Part shown: positions 27,985-35,972 of the stretch, in pieces
Numbering within the stretch: the stretch's first letter is position 1
Layout: every line of letters starts with the position of its first letter
Source of the DNA: Atlantibacter sp032075065
GTDB taxonomy: Bacteria; Pseudomonadota; Gammaproteobacteria; Enterobacterales; Enterobacteriaceae
Reading direction: 5' to 3'
Length of the DNA stretch: 64,000 nucleotides
Assembly (NCBI RefSeq): GCF_032075065.1
Contig: NZ_DAMAZC010000001.1
Coordinates: forward strand, 1-64,000
Notes under the pieces: generated by a model
Database searches by the model: none
Seen by the model: the letters and a program-made list of their open reading frames with translations, nothing else
Told to the model about the DNA's origin: nothing
Made by a program: the position numbers and the translations under genes

Positions 27985-28018
27985 ATCGGACTTTCTCGAA
28001 CTTAACTGACGTAGATTT

Positions 28019-28246
28019 ATGCCACAACTCTCCCGCTATAGTGATGAACGCGTAGAAGCGCTGCTTACAGAAATGGTGAACGTGCTGGAAAAGCATAAGG
28101 CGCCGACCGACCTGTCGTTGATGGTGCTCGGTAATATGGTGACCAACCTTATCAATACCAGCATCAGCCCGTCCCAGCGCCAGGCGCTTGCTCACTCGTT
28201 TGCCGAGGCGCTAAAGTCCTCGGTTCGTGAAGACGACGCGCACTAA
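28019..28246 (+). CDS. yejL: UPF0352 family protein YejL
   Basis: A 75-residue, largely helical small cytoplasmic protein (UPF0352), same length as E. coli YejL, function unknown. It lies 19 bases upstream of yejM and probably shares its transcript, an arrangement kept across enterobacteria. Confidence 0.93.
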   Translation: MPQLSRYSDERVEALLTEMVNVLEKHKAPTDLSLMVLGNMVTNLINTSISPSQRQALAHSFAEALKSSVREDDAH

Positions 28247-28265
28247 GGAACACAGTTAATACGTT

Positions 28266-30029
28266 ATGGTGACTAACCGTCAGCGCTACCGTGAAAAAGT
28301 CTCCCAGATGATCAGCTGGGGGCACTGGTTTGCCCTGTTTAATATTCTGATGGCTATGGTCGTCGGTAGCCGCTATCTGTTTGTCGCCGACTGGCCCACC
28401 ACCCTGGTCGGGCGTGTTTACTCCTATATCAGCCTGGTCGGGCACTTTAGCTTTTTGGTGTTCGCTGGCTACCTGCTGATTCTGTTCCCGCTGACCTTCA
28501 TTGTGATGTCGCAGCGGCTGATGCGGTTTTTATCCGCCATTCTGGCCACCACCGGCCTGACGCTACTGTTGATCGACAGCGAAGTGTTTACTCGCTTCCA
28601 CCTGCACCTTAACCCGGTGGTGTGGGAGCTGGTGATCAACCCCGATCAGAGCGAGATGGCCCGCGACTGGCAGCTGATGTTTATCAGCGTGCCGGTGATT
28701 TTACTGATTGAAATGCTGTTTGCGACCTGGAGCTGGCAGAAATTGCGCAGTCTCTCGCGTCGTCGGCATTACGCCCGCCCGGTAGCGATTTTCTTCTTCG
28801 TGTCGTTTATCGTTACCCACGTGGCGTATATCTGGGCCGACGCGAATTTCTACCGTCCTATCACCATGCAGCGCGCCAACCTGCCGCTCTCGTACCCGAT
28901 GACCGCGCGACGCTTTCTTGAGAAGCATGGCCTGCTGGATGCGGCGGAATATCAGCGCCGTCTGGTGGAGCAAGGCAATCCGGAAGCGGTGTCGGTGCAG
29001 TATCCGCTTAGCGAGTTGCGCTACCGCGATTTAGGCGCGGGTCACAATGTGCTGCTGATTACCGTCGATGGTCTGAACTATTCGCGCTTTGAGCAGCAGA
29101 TGCCTGCCCTGTCCCAGTTCGCCGCGCAAAACGTCAACTTTACCCAGCATATGAGTTCCGGCAACGCTACTGACAACGGTATCTTTGGCCTGTTCTATGG
29201 CATCTCACCGGCTTATATGGATGGGGTTTTATCAGCGCGCATTCCGGCGGCGTTAATCACGGCGCTGAACCAGCAGGGCTATCAGCTGGGCCTGTTCGCC
29301 TCGGACGGCTTTAACAGCTCGCTGTACCGCCAGGCGCTGCTGTCTGATTTCTCGCTGCCTGCTGCGCAGAATCAGTCTGATGAACAGACCGCCTCGCGCT
29401 GGATTAACTGGCTGAATCAATATGCCTCCGAGGATAACCGCTGGTTCTCCTGGGTGGCGCTGAACGGCACTAACCTGCCCGCTGATACTCAGCAAAAAGA
29501 TTTCGCACGTCGATATAGCCGCGCGGCTGGCGACGTGGATACGCAAATTCAGCGGATCCTGGCGTCGCTGCAAAGCAAGGGCAAGCTGGAAAATACCGTC
29601 GTGATCGTCACGGCAGGCCACGGCGTGCCGCTGGGTGAAGAACGCGATCGCTTTGACTGGTCGCGCTCGCATCTGCAAGTGCCGCTGGTGGTTCACTGGC
29701 CTGGTACGCCTGCCCAACGCGTCGGCAAGCTGACGGATCATCAGGATGTGATGACGACCCTGATGCAGCGCCTGCTGCACGTTCGCACCAGCGCCAATGA
29801 ATATTCCCAGGGTGAAGATTTATTTGCGCCAACCCGTAGGAACAACTGGGTGGTTAGCGCGGATGCCCTGACGCTGGCGATTACCACACCGGAACAGACG
29901 GTCGTGCTGGAAAACAGCGGCAAATACCAGATCTATAATCCGGCCGGTGAAAAAGTGAAGGAAACCAAACCGCAGTTAGGCCTGCTGTTACAAGTGCTGA
30001 CCGACGAAAAACGGTTTATCGCTAACTGA
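28266..30029 (+). CDS. yejM: LPS-sensing inner-membrane protein YejM (PbgA/LapC)
   Basis: Essential regulator of outer-membrane asymmetry. It binds LPS at the periplasmic face and restrains LapB-FtsH degradation of LpxC, so lipid A synthesis matches need. The 587 residues have five N-terminal TMs (about 20-190), a basic linker and a periplasmic sulfatase-like domain (from about 245) that resembles LtaS/EptA but lacks the phosphoenzyme chemistry. Length is E. coli-like (586). It is followed by proL and then the prophage. Confidence 0.95.
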   Translation: MVTNRQRYREKVSQMISWGHWFALFNILMAMVVGSRYLFVADWPTTLVGRVYSYISLVGHFSFLVFAGYLLILFPLTFIVMSQRLMRFLSAILATTGLTLLLIDSEVFTRFHLHLNPVVWELVINPDQSEMARDWQLMFISVPVILLIEMLFATWSWQKLRSLSRRRHYARPVAIFFFVSFIVTHVAYIWADANFYRPITMQRANLPLSYPMTARRFLEKHGLLDAAEYQRRLVEQGNPEAVSVQYPLSELRYRDLGAGHNVLLITVDGLNYSRFEQQMPALSQFAAQNVNFTQHMSSGNATDNGIFGLFYGISPAYMDGVLSARIPAALITALNQQGYQLGLFASDGFNSSLYRQALLSDFSLPAAQNQSDEQTASRWINWLNQYASEDNRWFSWVALNGTNLPADTQQKDFARRYSRAAGDVDTQIQRILASLQSKGKLENTVVIVTAGHGVPLGEERDRFDWSRSHLQVPLVVHWPGTPAQRVGKLTDHQDVMTTLMQRLLHVRTSANEYSQGEDLFAPTRRNNWVVSADALTLAITTPEQTVVLENSGKYQIYNPAGEKVKETKPQLGLLLQVLTDEKRFIAN

Positions 30030-30105
30030 TTGATTAATTTTAAATCACTCAGCAAGCGCGCCCTTGCAATCAGCGTGGAAACAGGTAGTATTAGCGTCCA
30101 CAAAT

Positions 30106-30182
30106 CGGCACGTAGCGCAGCCTGGTAGCGCACTGTCATGGGGTGTCAGGGGTCGGAGGTTCAAATCCTCTCGTGCCGACCA
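30106..30182 (+). tRNA. proL: tRNA-Pro (anticodon GGG), proL
   Basis: A 77-base cloverleaf with CCA encoded. The acceptor stem CGGCACG pairs with CGTGCCG; the D arm is GCGC-AGCCTGGTA-GCGC; the anticodon loop is ATGGGGT with anticodon GGG; and the T arm is GGAGG-TTCAAAT-CCTCT. Against my recollection of E. coli proL, the anticodon stem differs by a compensatory C-G to T-A change. The position after yejM is that of E. coli proL, where narP would follow; here the prophage follows directly, so the 3' part of this gene is the likely attachment core. Confidence 0.97.
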
Positions 30183-30194
30183 AAATTCCCTAAG

Positions 30195-30223
30195 AAAACC
30201 AACCCACTGCGGTTGGTTTTTTT
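30195..30223 (+). terminator. Terminator after proL
   Basis: AAAACCAACC/GGTTGGTTTT with loop CACTGC is followed by further T residues, 12 bases after the tRNA. It would end proL transcription. The A-run on the other side lets it also stop the phage late transcript coming from the right. Confidence 0.88.
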
Positions 30224-30239
30224 ATGCCTGCGATTTGGC

Positions 30240-30272
30240 GATGGTAAAAAGATGGCAAAATGATGGTAAAAC
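30240..30272. repeat. Three tandem 11-bp repeats near the attachment end
   Basis: GATGG(T/C)AAAA occurs at 30240, 30251 and 30262, exactly 11 bases apart, about 60 bases inside the tRNA end of the prophage. Helically phased short direct repeats at a prophage end suit arm-type integrase binding sites; this role is inferred. Confidence 0.6.
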
Positions 30273-30291
30273 CCCTGACCAGTCTCACGCC

Positions 30292-30663
30292 TTAGATCAC
30301 TGGTATGTCGTCAAATTCCTGACTCCGTGCATCGTTAATGATGTATGCCACCACGCCAAAAATTTGATCATCATCATCCGCCAGCGTCGCTTTTTCGAAT
30401 GTGTCCAGATGCTCCAGATGTGGGGACGGGTATAGTCGCATCCGGCGAATTTCATAGTCCCCTGCCAAAGCGCAGACTACGATTGATCCGTCAAGCGCGG
30501 GCAGCGAACTGTCGACAACCAGCAGCGCATCTTTCATGATTCCTGCGCGCCAGTGCATCTGGCCAGCCCGCATAAAGTAAGTGGCATGGGGTCGTTTAAT
30601 AAACATCGCATCGAGCGAAAGCGTGGGTTCTGCAAAATCAGCAGCCGGCGACGGGAATCCCAT
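30292..30663 (-). CDS. Prophage UmuD-prime-like protein lacking catalytic Ser and Lys
   Basis: A 123-residue homologue of the UmuD subunit of DNA polymerase V. The start is secure: GGAGG precedes ATG 30663. The protein opens with MGFPSPAAD, which is the sequence just after the UmuD self-cleavage bond (Cys24-Gly25), so it is born in the UmuD-prime form. The GDSM box that carries catalytic Ser60 is replaced by AGQM with a one-residue gap, and the position of Lys97 is Arg (EIRRMRL). The C-terminal FGVV strand is kept. It is second in an SOS-boxed pair. Phage P1 HumD is a known UmuD-prime homologue; this may act likewise, or as a decoy. No umuC is nearby. Confidence 0.82.
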   Translation of the reverse strand: MGFPSPAADFAEPTLSLDAMFIKRPHATYFMRAGQMHWRAGIMKDALLVVDSSLPALDGSIVVCALAGDYEIRRMRLYPSPHLEHLDTFEKATLADDDDQIFGVVAYIINDARSQEFDDIPVI

Positions 30664-30664
30664 G

Positions 30665-30904
30665 TCAATGTCCTCCGTTCAGGCCAGACAACACGAACGT
30701 GCGGCTCTCGCTGGCGTCCGGGGTAATGTCGCTGAAAACTGAAACCGACATCTCGATCCAGTGGTTGGCCGTTCTCAGCGAACAGAACCAGTTAATGCGG
30801 CTCAACTCATGTACAAAGTCTTCCGTGGTGACTGTTCTTTTTCCGCCAGGTGCTGTGTGCATAGCGGATCTGAAAGCCGATTCAATATCGTTACGGCGCG
30901 GCAT
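30665..30904 (-). CDS. Small prophage protein in SOS-controlled unit, function unknown
   Basis: A 79-residue soluble, mixed-charge protein beginning MPRRNDIESAF. ATG 30904 has GGGAGG seven bases upstream; the longer frame would need a TTG start. It is first after the LexA box at 30926-30945, and its stop lies one base before the ATG of the UmuD-prime-like gene, so the two are co-expressed. Similar small proteins occur beside umuD-like genes in other enterobacterial prophages to my knowledge. I do not recognise a domain and do not assign a function. Confidence 0.75.
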   Translation of the reverse strand: MPRRNDIESAFRSAMHTAPGGKRTVTTEDFVHELSRINWFCSLRTANHWIEMSVSVFSDITPDASESRTFVLSGLNGGH

Positions 30905-30925
30905 ATAAAATCCTCCCTTCAATTA

Positions 30926-30945
30926 TACTGTTTTTATATACAGTA
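30926..30945. promoter_or_regulatory. LexA (SOS) box
   Basis: TACTGTTTTTATATACAGTA fits the LexA consensus (CTGT-N8-ACAG with flanking TA on both sides) and is 22 bases upstream of the minus-strand pair 30904-30292. It should make that pair DNA-damage inducible. The box is symmetric, so a plus-strand transcript could also be controlled. Confidence 0.9.
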
Positions 30946-30967
30946 GTTTTTAACCGGGAGGAGATCA

Positions 30968-31105
30968 ATGTGGGGATGCCTATCAATTATTGCGGCTGTG
31001 GCTTCTCAGGCCATTCAATGTCGGGCGCGGCATCAGTATCAATACCCTGCAATTCCCGGTGGTAGAGTATCCAGGCTGTTAGCGCAGCTTTATCATCATC
31101 GCTAA
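30968..31105 (+). CDS. Candidate 45-residue ORF antisense to tfa
   Basis: ATG 30968 is preceded by GGGAGGAG four bases away and opens a 45-codon frame beginning MWGCLSIIAAVASQAI, antisense to the 3' end of the tail-fibre assembly gene. It lies on the other side of the LexA box. The strong ribosome-binding site is the main support; coding by chance is quite possible. Confidence 0.25.
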   Translation: MWGCLSIIAAVASQAIQCRARHQYQYPAIPGGRVSRLLAQLYHHR

Positions 31106-31418
31106 TGATCCCCAGTTGAAGCTCAGTACGCCACATCGAAGTTACAGACACAGCCTCAGCCAGCAGCGAAGTCCTTTTCTGTTCAGCGATCGCCACAAGT
31201 TCGGCATGCGATGGTGGTGGGAGATCAACCCATGCGGGTAAACCATCATCCGAAGCACCCCTGACTTTTCCATCGGGGGGCGCGGCAGAGTATTCTGCAT
31301 AGATACCATCATCAACGGGAATAAAATCCGAAACATCCCATCCAGCCGATTCGTAATCACCAACCATATCGGCAGGGATAAAAGCATTCTGTGAAGGTGA
31401 CCATAAGTAATTTTGCAT
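30987..31418 (-). CDS. Tail fibre assembly protein (Tfa family)
   Basis: A 143-residue chaperone of the Caudo_TAP/Tfa family that assists folding or trimerisation of the adjacent tail fibre. The N terminus MQNYLWSPSQNAFIP and the C-terminal helical part with AELVAIAEQKRTSLLAEA are typical. The start 31418 is the ATG two bases from the preceding fibre gene stop; upstream frame is unsupported. It is the last gene of the late operon. Confidence 0.9.
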   Translation of the reverse strand: MQNYLWSPSQNAFIPADMVGDYESAGWDVSDFIPVDDGIYAEYSAAPPDGKVRGASDDGLPAWVDLPPPSHAELVAIAEQKRTSLLAEAVSVTSMWRTELQLGIISDDDKAALTAWILYHRELQGIDTDAAPDIEWPEKPQPQ

Positions 31419-31420
31419 TA

Positions 31421-32008
31421 TCAGTTTCCTATTGCCAGATAACGTACGCCAACCTGACCATTGATGCTTGACTGGACACCACTCACGTAGCACGCGGCGG
31501 TTATTGCTGTCAGGCTAGGGTTCCCGATCATCGTGACTGTAAAATCCTGCGCTGAAGCACCAACGAAGGTAGAGGCCAGAACCTGAAAACATTGGTTTGG
31601 AAAGGCTATAGGAAATGTCCAGGGCGCAAAACCACCTGAATTCGACAGAACCTGTCCCCATTGAATAATCAGTCCACTCGGTAACTTTTGCCGGCCTGAT
31701 GCTGACAGCGATGCACTGAAAAATGCCATGTCAGGAATCTGGTCTGTTGCAGTGCCGACTGTGCGTTTAGCCGCATCTTTTAAACCAAGGAATAACGGCA
31801 GCGCATCTCTCAGCTGATCATGCTTAGACTTATCAAGCGCCATCCCGGCCGCCTCGATAATGCCTGCGAGTTCTTCCTGTAGCATATCGAAATAATCATC
31901 ATCAAGATCCGTTGCAGGCGTACCGGTTTGCGGGTTACCGCGGGTAAAACCATTCTTGCCCGCGCCGAATTTATCCTTCAGCGCAGTGCTTGTATCGATG
32001 CGATGCAT
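31421..32008 (-). CDS. Short tail fibre protein
   Basis: A 195-residue fibre protein. The N-terminal part (MHRIDTSTALKDKFGAGKNG) resembles tail-fibre attachment domains of P2/Mu-type phages. The C terminus (from about 108, LPSGLIIQWG onwards) resembles the gp53-like receptor-binding tip of tail fibres. It is very short for a host-range fibre, so receptor binding may be shared with the 506-residue protein at 35969. It lies between the gp48-like baseplate gene and tfa, the usual place. Confidence 0.85.
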   Translation of the reverse strand: MHRIDTSTALKDKFGAGKNGFTRGNPQTGTPATDLDDDYFDMLQEELAGIIEAAGMALDKSKHDQLRDALPLFLGLKDAAKRTVGTATDQIPDMAFFSASLSASGRQKLPSGLIIQWGQVLSNSGGFAPWTFPIAFPNQCFQVLASTFVGASAQDFTVTMIGNPSLTAITAACYVSGVQSSINGQVGVRYLAIGN

Positions 32009-32018
32009 AATGTCTCCG

Positions 32019-32600
32019 TTACGGATATTTAAATATTACGTAGGTATGGGAAGGGCAAAGTTTTGAAATGACGCACTCGGCAACCGTATCGCCCCAGATT
32101 CGGATCGCTGATTCGCAGTTATCGGTACAGGTCATCCATGTGGCATCCGATGCGGCTGGCATATTTACCTGCCAGTAGTATCGCCATTCGTTTGAGTAGA
32201 CGGCATCTGTGCACTTCGATGTGCAGTTAAACGGGCCTTTGTCATAACGCGTAATTGTGGCGCCAGGCTTGCCCAGCGCCGACAGTTGCTGAAGGTAGAA
32301 TTCTTCGTTGATTCCGCCGGTGAGGTTAACCTTTGCATCAAGCCGCTGCTGGCGCTGGCGAATCGTCTGTGTACCGGCAGGGATGCATTCGTCCGGCAGG
32401 CCGCAGCACTTTTCCCAGCGATTGATTAACTCCGTAGTGGTTCGGGGATCAATTTCCAGCATCAGTGCATTGCCGCGTTCGTGAACCCGGCGCAGTGAGG
32501 GAGCTGCGCCAGCAATTGCAGGATCATCAGCAGACCACGCCGGACCTGGCGGAAGTAAAGCAGAAAGAAGGTTTACATAATCATCGTCTGTTATGTCCAT
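32019..32600 (-). CDS. Mu gp48/YmfQ-like baseplate protein
   Basis: A 193-residue DUF2313 (YmfQ, Mu gp48) family component of the contractile-tail baseplate that joins fibre to wedge. The N-terminal LLPPGPAWSADD and internal LNPRxxxE-like arrangement fit the family. It overlaps the baseplate J gene by ten bases and precedes the fibre gene. Confidence 0.88.
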   Translation of the reverse strand: MDITDDDYVNLLSALLPPGPAWSADDPAIAGAAPSLRRVHERGNALMLEIDPRTTTELINRWEKCCGLPDECIPAGTQTIRQRQQRLDAKVNLTGGINEEFYLQQLSALGKPGATITRYDKGPFNCTSKCTDAVYSNEWRYYWQVNMPAASDATWMTCTDNCESAIRIWGDTVAECVISKLCPSHTYVIFKYP

Positions 32601-33649
32601 GCCAGACTCCCGAGAACAGCAAGTTCATTCCTGGCAATTTTCACATTCGCCGCTGGCGCAACAAGAACATGGCTGTGCTCACCGGCAGCAATGGAAATGG
32701 CTTCGTTGATACGGGACAACTCCAGTTCTCCCTCCGGATAGCCATCGCGAAGTAAAAAAGAACGCAGCTCTGAGGTAACAGCCGCCCTCACCTCCTGGGT
32801 ATCCGGCGTCAGCCTGATACGAAAATCAACGCTGTGTGCGACCGGAGCAAACACGTAAAGATCAGAACCAGCGACAGGTGCCAGCGGCTCAGTATGCGCT
32901 TTCGCGCTATCGACGGTTGCCGTGTCCGGAATGGGGTTGATGGGATCGCTGCTGGCAACCATCACGCCAACTGTTCCCGTCCCCATCCAGTGCCGGTAAG
33001 TCCAGGCCCGCGTTATGCCGGGCACCTCTTTAGCCCAGACAATATAATCGCCATCCGCGCCACCCATTGGGGTCCAGTAGTAGCGCTCAAGCACGCGCGC
33101 GCGCCATGTCTCAAGCTCTTCAGTATCAAACCCGCCGGAAACAGAGTCGGCGACCCCGGCAGATGGAAGCCCATTAACAGGGGTAACCAGATAAAGCGCG
33201 TCGCCGTCATCAATCTCGCCGACCGCGCCAGTGGTGCTGCAAAGGATAGGTGCTCTTAAGACACCGCCAGCGCTGGATGCATCAGCGGTTACCGTGTACT
33301 GAACCAGATCATCACGCTGAATGACTGCACCAGCGTCGACCTTTAATCCGTTCGTTACCCCATCCCAGCGCATATAGCCAGCCGCCGCGGTAGGCATTTT
33401 TCGGGGGCAGCGCTTCATGGCCGCGTGTCTGTACAGCCATTCTTCATCGCATAAATCCGGCAGCATATTCATTGCCAGGTAATCGATGTAGCCATAAACG
33501 GTATGAAGTGCCGCGGCATAAACCTTTGCCCTGACATCCTCATCCATACGCCTTAGCGTGTCGCTGACATCAAGACGCGCGAACAAATCGGTGCGCAGCA
33601 TGCTGATATTCTCAGCAAGCGTCGGGCGCTGAAATTCACTGTCAGCCAT
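32591..33649 (-). CDS. Baseplate J-like protein (Mu gp47)
   Basis: A 352-residue baseplate wedge protein of the Baseplate_J/gp47 family. ATG 33649 is preceded by GGAGTG and gives MADSEFQRPTL, the usual start; nine more codons are open upstream. Family features include the central VNGLPSAGVADSVSGGFDTE segment followed by the ARVLERY motif. It overlaps gp46 and gp48 homologues on either side. Confidence 0.92.
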   Translation of the reverse strand: MADSEFQRPTLAENISMLRTDLFARLDVSDTLRRMDEDVRAKVYAAALHTVYGYIDYLAMNMLPDLCDEEWLYRHAAMKRCPRKMPTAAAGYMRWDGVTNGLKVDAGAVIQRDDLVQYTVTADASSAGGVLRAPILCSTTGAVGEIDDGDALYLVTPVNGLPSAGVADSVSGGFDTEELETWRARVLERYYWTPMGGADGDYIVWAKEVPGITRAWTYRHWMGTGTVGVMVASSDPINPIPDTATVDSAKAHTEPLAPVAGSDLYVFAPVAHSVDFRIRLTPDTQEVRAAVTSELRSFLLRDGYPEGELELSRINEAISIAAGEHSHVLVAPAANVKIARNELAVLGSLAWT

Positions 33650-34061
33650 TTGAAATCGCACTCCATAAGTCATCAAAAGAAATGGTCGTGGGTTCGTTGT
33701 GGCGCCACAGCGTTATGCTGTTGCCCAGTTCGTTGATACCGGTACGCTGAATCAGCAAATCTATCCGCGAAACCAGACCGTCGTCGATCATCCATTGCAG
33801 CGCTTCACGGATGTAAGCTCTGGACGTAAGTGCGGTTTGGTTAGTGAGTTTTTTCCGCTGCAACAGCCAGAGCCGGGAACCATATCTGTCGTTCTGAGCA
33901 ACAGGCCACGTATCTCCCCACCATCCCATCGGGGTATCAGCCTCATCATCGGACTCGGCTCGCCGCCAGGTAAAAAGGGAAATAACAACAGATCGGGTAA
34001 GTCGATCCAGTGGCGCATTCGCATTTACATGACGGCCATTAACGGTAAGCCAGAGTTCCAT
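33642..34061 (-). CDS. Mu gp46/gp25-like baseplate protein
   Basis: A 139-residue GP46-family wedge protein, the Mu counterpart of T4 gp25 with lysozyme-like baseplate role. The GWWGDTWP motif near residue 46 is characteristic. It overlaps the baseplate J gene by eight bases. Confidence 0.9.
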   Translation of the reverse strand: MELWLTVNGRHVNANAPLDRLTRSVVISLFTWRRAESDDEADTPMGWWGDTWPVAQNDRYGSRLWLLQRKKLTNQTALTSRAYIREALQWMIDDGLVSRIDLLIQRTGINELGNSITLWRHNEPTTISFDDLWSAISNG

Positions 34062-34063
34062 GC

Positions 34064-34612
34064 CTATGCCCCCATGTTTTGATTCGGTGCATCTGTGTTA
34101 CTACCCTGGCCGTTTTCTTTGTGACGGTGGCCGTTATAAACAAGCCGCATCGCGGACATGGTCATACCGGTGGAATCACACAGATCCTTGATTTGCCCGG
34201 TCACCTCGACATCCATCTCGAATCGTGCTTTCGGAGCGTTTTTAAACAGGATAGTTTTGCCCTTACCGTCAACAACAATGCCGCTTCGCGTCAGCGTGAC
34301 TGACTGTCCCTGGTCATCGTAGAGTGCGACTTCACCGTCTTTCAGACCCTTCATTCGGTAACGGCGATCTGAAACCACCACCACCACGCCATGAGAGCGA
34401 TCGCCATCCGGAAACAACACCAGCGCTTCAGAACCAGCCTGGGCTTTGGATGTAAATCCATACGGCTCCAGGTGCTCAATACTGCTTTTCGGTTCGCCGG
34501 CAATGAGTTCAAGATCCACCACCTGGCATTTTTTTGACGCATCAACACTTTTAACAACAGCGCGGCAGATAAGGTTAAGCAGCTGCCGCTGCAGGCTCTG
34601 AAATCCACGCAT
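34064..34612 (-). CDS. Baseplate spike/assembly protein V (Mu gp45)
   Basis: A 182-residue gpV/gp45-type spike that forms the membrane-piercing tip of the contractile tail. It has an N-terminal OB-fold region with ALVLFPDGDRSHGVVVVV, a beta-helical part and a C-terminal tip. The ATG at 34612 overlaps the hub gene stop (TGATG); the TTG one codon earlier is less likely. Confidence 0.9.
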   Translation of the reverse strand: MRGFQSLQRQLLNLICRAVVKSVDASKKCQVVDLELIAGEPKSSIEHLEPYGFTSKAQAGSEALVLFPDGDRSHGVVVVVSDRRYRMKGLKDGEVALYDDQGQSVTLTRSGIVVDGKGKTILFKNAPKARFEMDVEVTGQIKDLCDSTGMTMSAMRLVYNGHRHKENGQGSNTDAPNQNMGA

Positions 34613-35688
34613 CAAAAATCCTCCTCGTCAGTGGATTTTTTCTTCTTCCGTTTTTTGGGATCTTCCGGTTCAGGCAGGTACGCATCCGGCGGGCCAACCC
34701 GTAGCTCAGCGAGCGTGCCGGCATTGTCTTTGGTGAAAGTAACTTCAGATATCAGCAACTCAGCATTGTTAAAACCACAAACAGGATCAAAGACAATAAC
34801 ACGCTGGTTAGGCTGCCACAGCGTTCCGTTACCCTGGCGCCAGCCCCAGACCGTATATGTCGTTTCATCCGTTCGCGCCGCGCGCTGGCGCGCCTCAAAT
34901 TCAGCGCGCGCTATACAACTGGCACCGGTGGCCTGGCCGGTTTGCTGAACAGCCATTGGTCGGTAGCGGGTGATCGATGCATCGACTGTTTTTGCACGTA
35001 ATGCAGTGGTGGTGGCCGCGCCAAAATCATCATCATTACCGGCGCGCTGACCGGACACCTGGTATGAGGAAAACCGCTCCCGGATACTTTTTTCTGTATC
35101 GCAGGTAAGAATATTTTGTCCCAGCACCAGAGCGGTTGTCGCCCGGGTAGAACCGATGCCGCCGATGACGAGCCGCCCGCGCGGATCGTCATATGCCAGC
35201 GCCTGCTGTTGCCCGAGCATTTTATTGATGACTTCAATCACCGTCTCACCGTGATCAGGCTGAACGCCAGGCATTGCACCGGACGGCGCGCCGGAATTTA
35301 CAACCTCTATCCCGAACGGCTTAGCCAGAGCAGCGGCTATCTGAACGAGAGACTGTCCATTGAACTGCGTCGGTTCGGCAGCGCAGTCGATGAGATCAGC
35401 TGTAAGGCTACGTCCGGATATCCCGACACTGATTGAAGTTGCGTCGTAGCGTACTGGTGTTGCCTCAACCCAGCCGGTGATCACCAGATCATTGCCGATA
35501 AGGACCTCAACCTTGTCGCCATTTTTTACTTTAGGCTGCAGAGAACCGTCACCGTTCTCGCCAGGCCATTGCCGGGTGAGTTCAACGCTAAAGTCACGCG
35601 CCAGCCGTTCAATGCCAGCGCCGATCCTTACCGATGTCCACCCGCCCCACTCCCGACCATTAACCCTGAGCGTAACGATGTCATCCAT
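34612..35688 (-). CDS. Baseplate hub protein (Mu gp44/gpP)
   Basis: A 358-residue hub protein of the Mu P family, related to T4 gp27, that links tail tube and spike. The start MDDIVTLRVNGREWGGW is typical, and a Lys-rich C terminus (PKKRKKKKSTDEE) ends it. In Mu it directly follows gp43 (N); here two extra genes, 35691-35972 and 35969-37489, separate them. Confidence 0.9.
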   Translation of the reverse strand: MDDIVTLRVNGREWGGWTSVRIGAGIERLARDFSVELTRQWPGENGDGSLQPKVKNGDKVEVLIGNDLVITGWVEATPVRYDATSISVGISGRSLTADLIDCAAEPTQFNGQSLVQIAAALAKPFGIEVVNSGAPSGAMPGVQPDHGETVIEVINKMLGQQQALAYDDPRGRLVIGGIGSTRATTALVLGQNILTCDTEKSIRERFSSYQVSGQRAGNDDDFGAATTTALRAKTVDASITRYRPMAVQQTGQATGASCIARAEFEARQRAARTDETTYTVWGWRQGNGTLWQPNQRVIVFDPVCGFNNAELLISEVTFTKDNAGTLAELRVGPPDAYLPEPEDPKKRKKKKSTDEEDF

Positions 35689-35690
35689 AG

Positions 35691-35972
35691 CTATGCCCAG
35701 ACGCGGGACGGTGATTTAGGCTCAACAACAAAGGGGATTAATTCAGGCAGAGTAATACCGCTATCGACAATACGAATATTCACATGCCATCCATCGTCGG
35801 CAATATATTCAGGATTTTCAGAATCACTATTAACCTGAGAATAAATAACGCCGACAATATCAAGACAAACACCCGCGTGAAATAAATCACCCTCGCTTTC
35901 TTCAAATCCTGAATTAATTAATTTCTGGCGCATTTGCTCTTCATTACTGAATCGCAGATAAATATCTCTCAT
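35691..35972 (-). CDS. AT-rich 93-residue protein of unknown function in baseplate operon
   Basis: A 93-residue soluble acidic protein beginning MRDIYLRFSNEEQM. Its DNA is clearly more AT-rich than the surrounding tail genes, which points to separate origin. It overlaps the stop of the preceding 506-residue fibre-like gene (ATGA) and ends two bases before the hub gene start, so it is translationally coupled into the tail operon. By position it may be a chaperone or accessory of the fibre-like protein; I recognise no domain. Confidence 0.7.
   Translation of the reverse strand: MRDIYLRFSNEEQMRQKLINSGFEESEGDLFHAGVCLDIVGVIYSQVNSDSENPEYIADDGWHVNIRIVDSGITLPELIPFVVEPKSPSRVWA

Noticed and set aside
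30183..30700. Integrase gene next to the tRNA end
   Set aside because: No tyrosine or serine recombinase frame is present here; the repressor/left-operon side places it beyond 64000.
30183..32100. Invertible tail-fibre segment or serotype-conversion gtr genes, expected at this end in SfV-like phages
   Set aside because: There is a single fibre and a single Tfa gene, with no inverted fibre copy, no invertase and no gtr genes.
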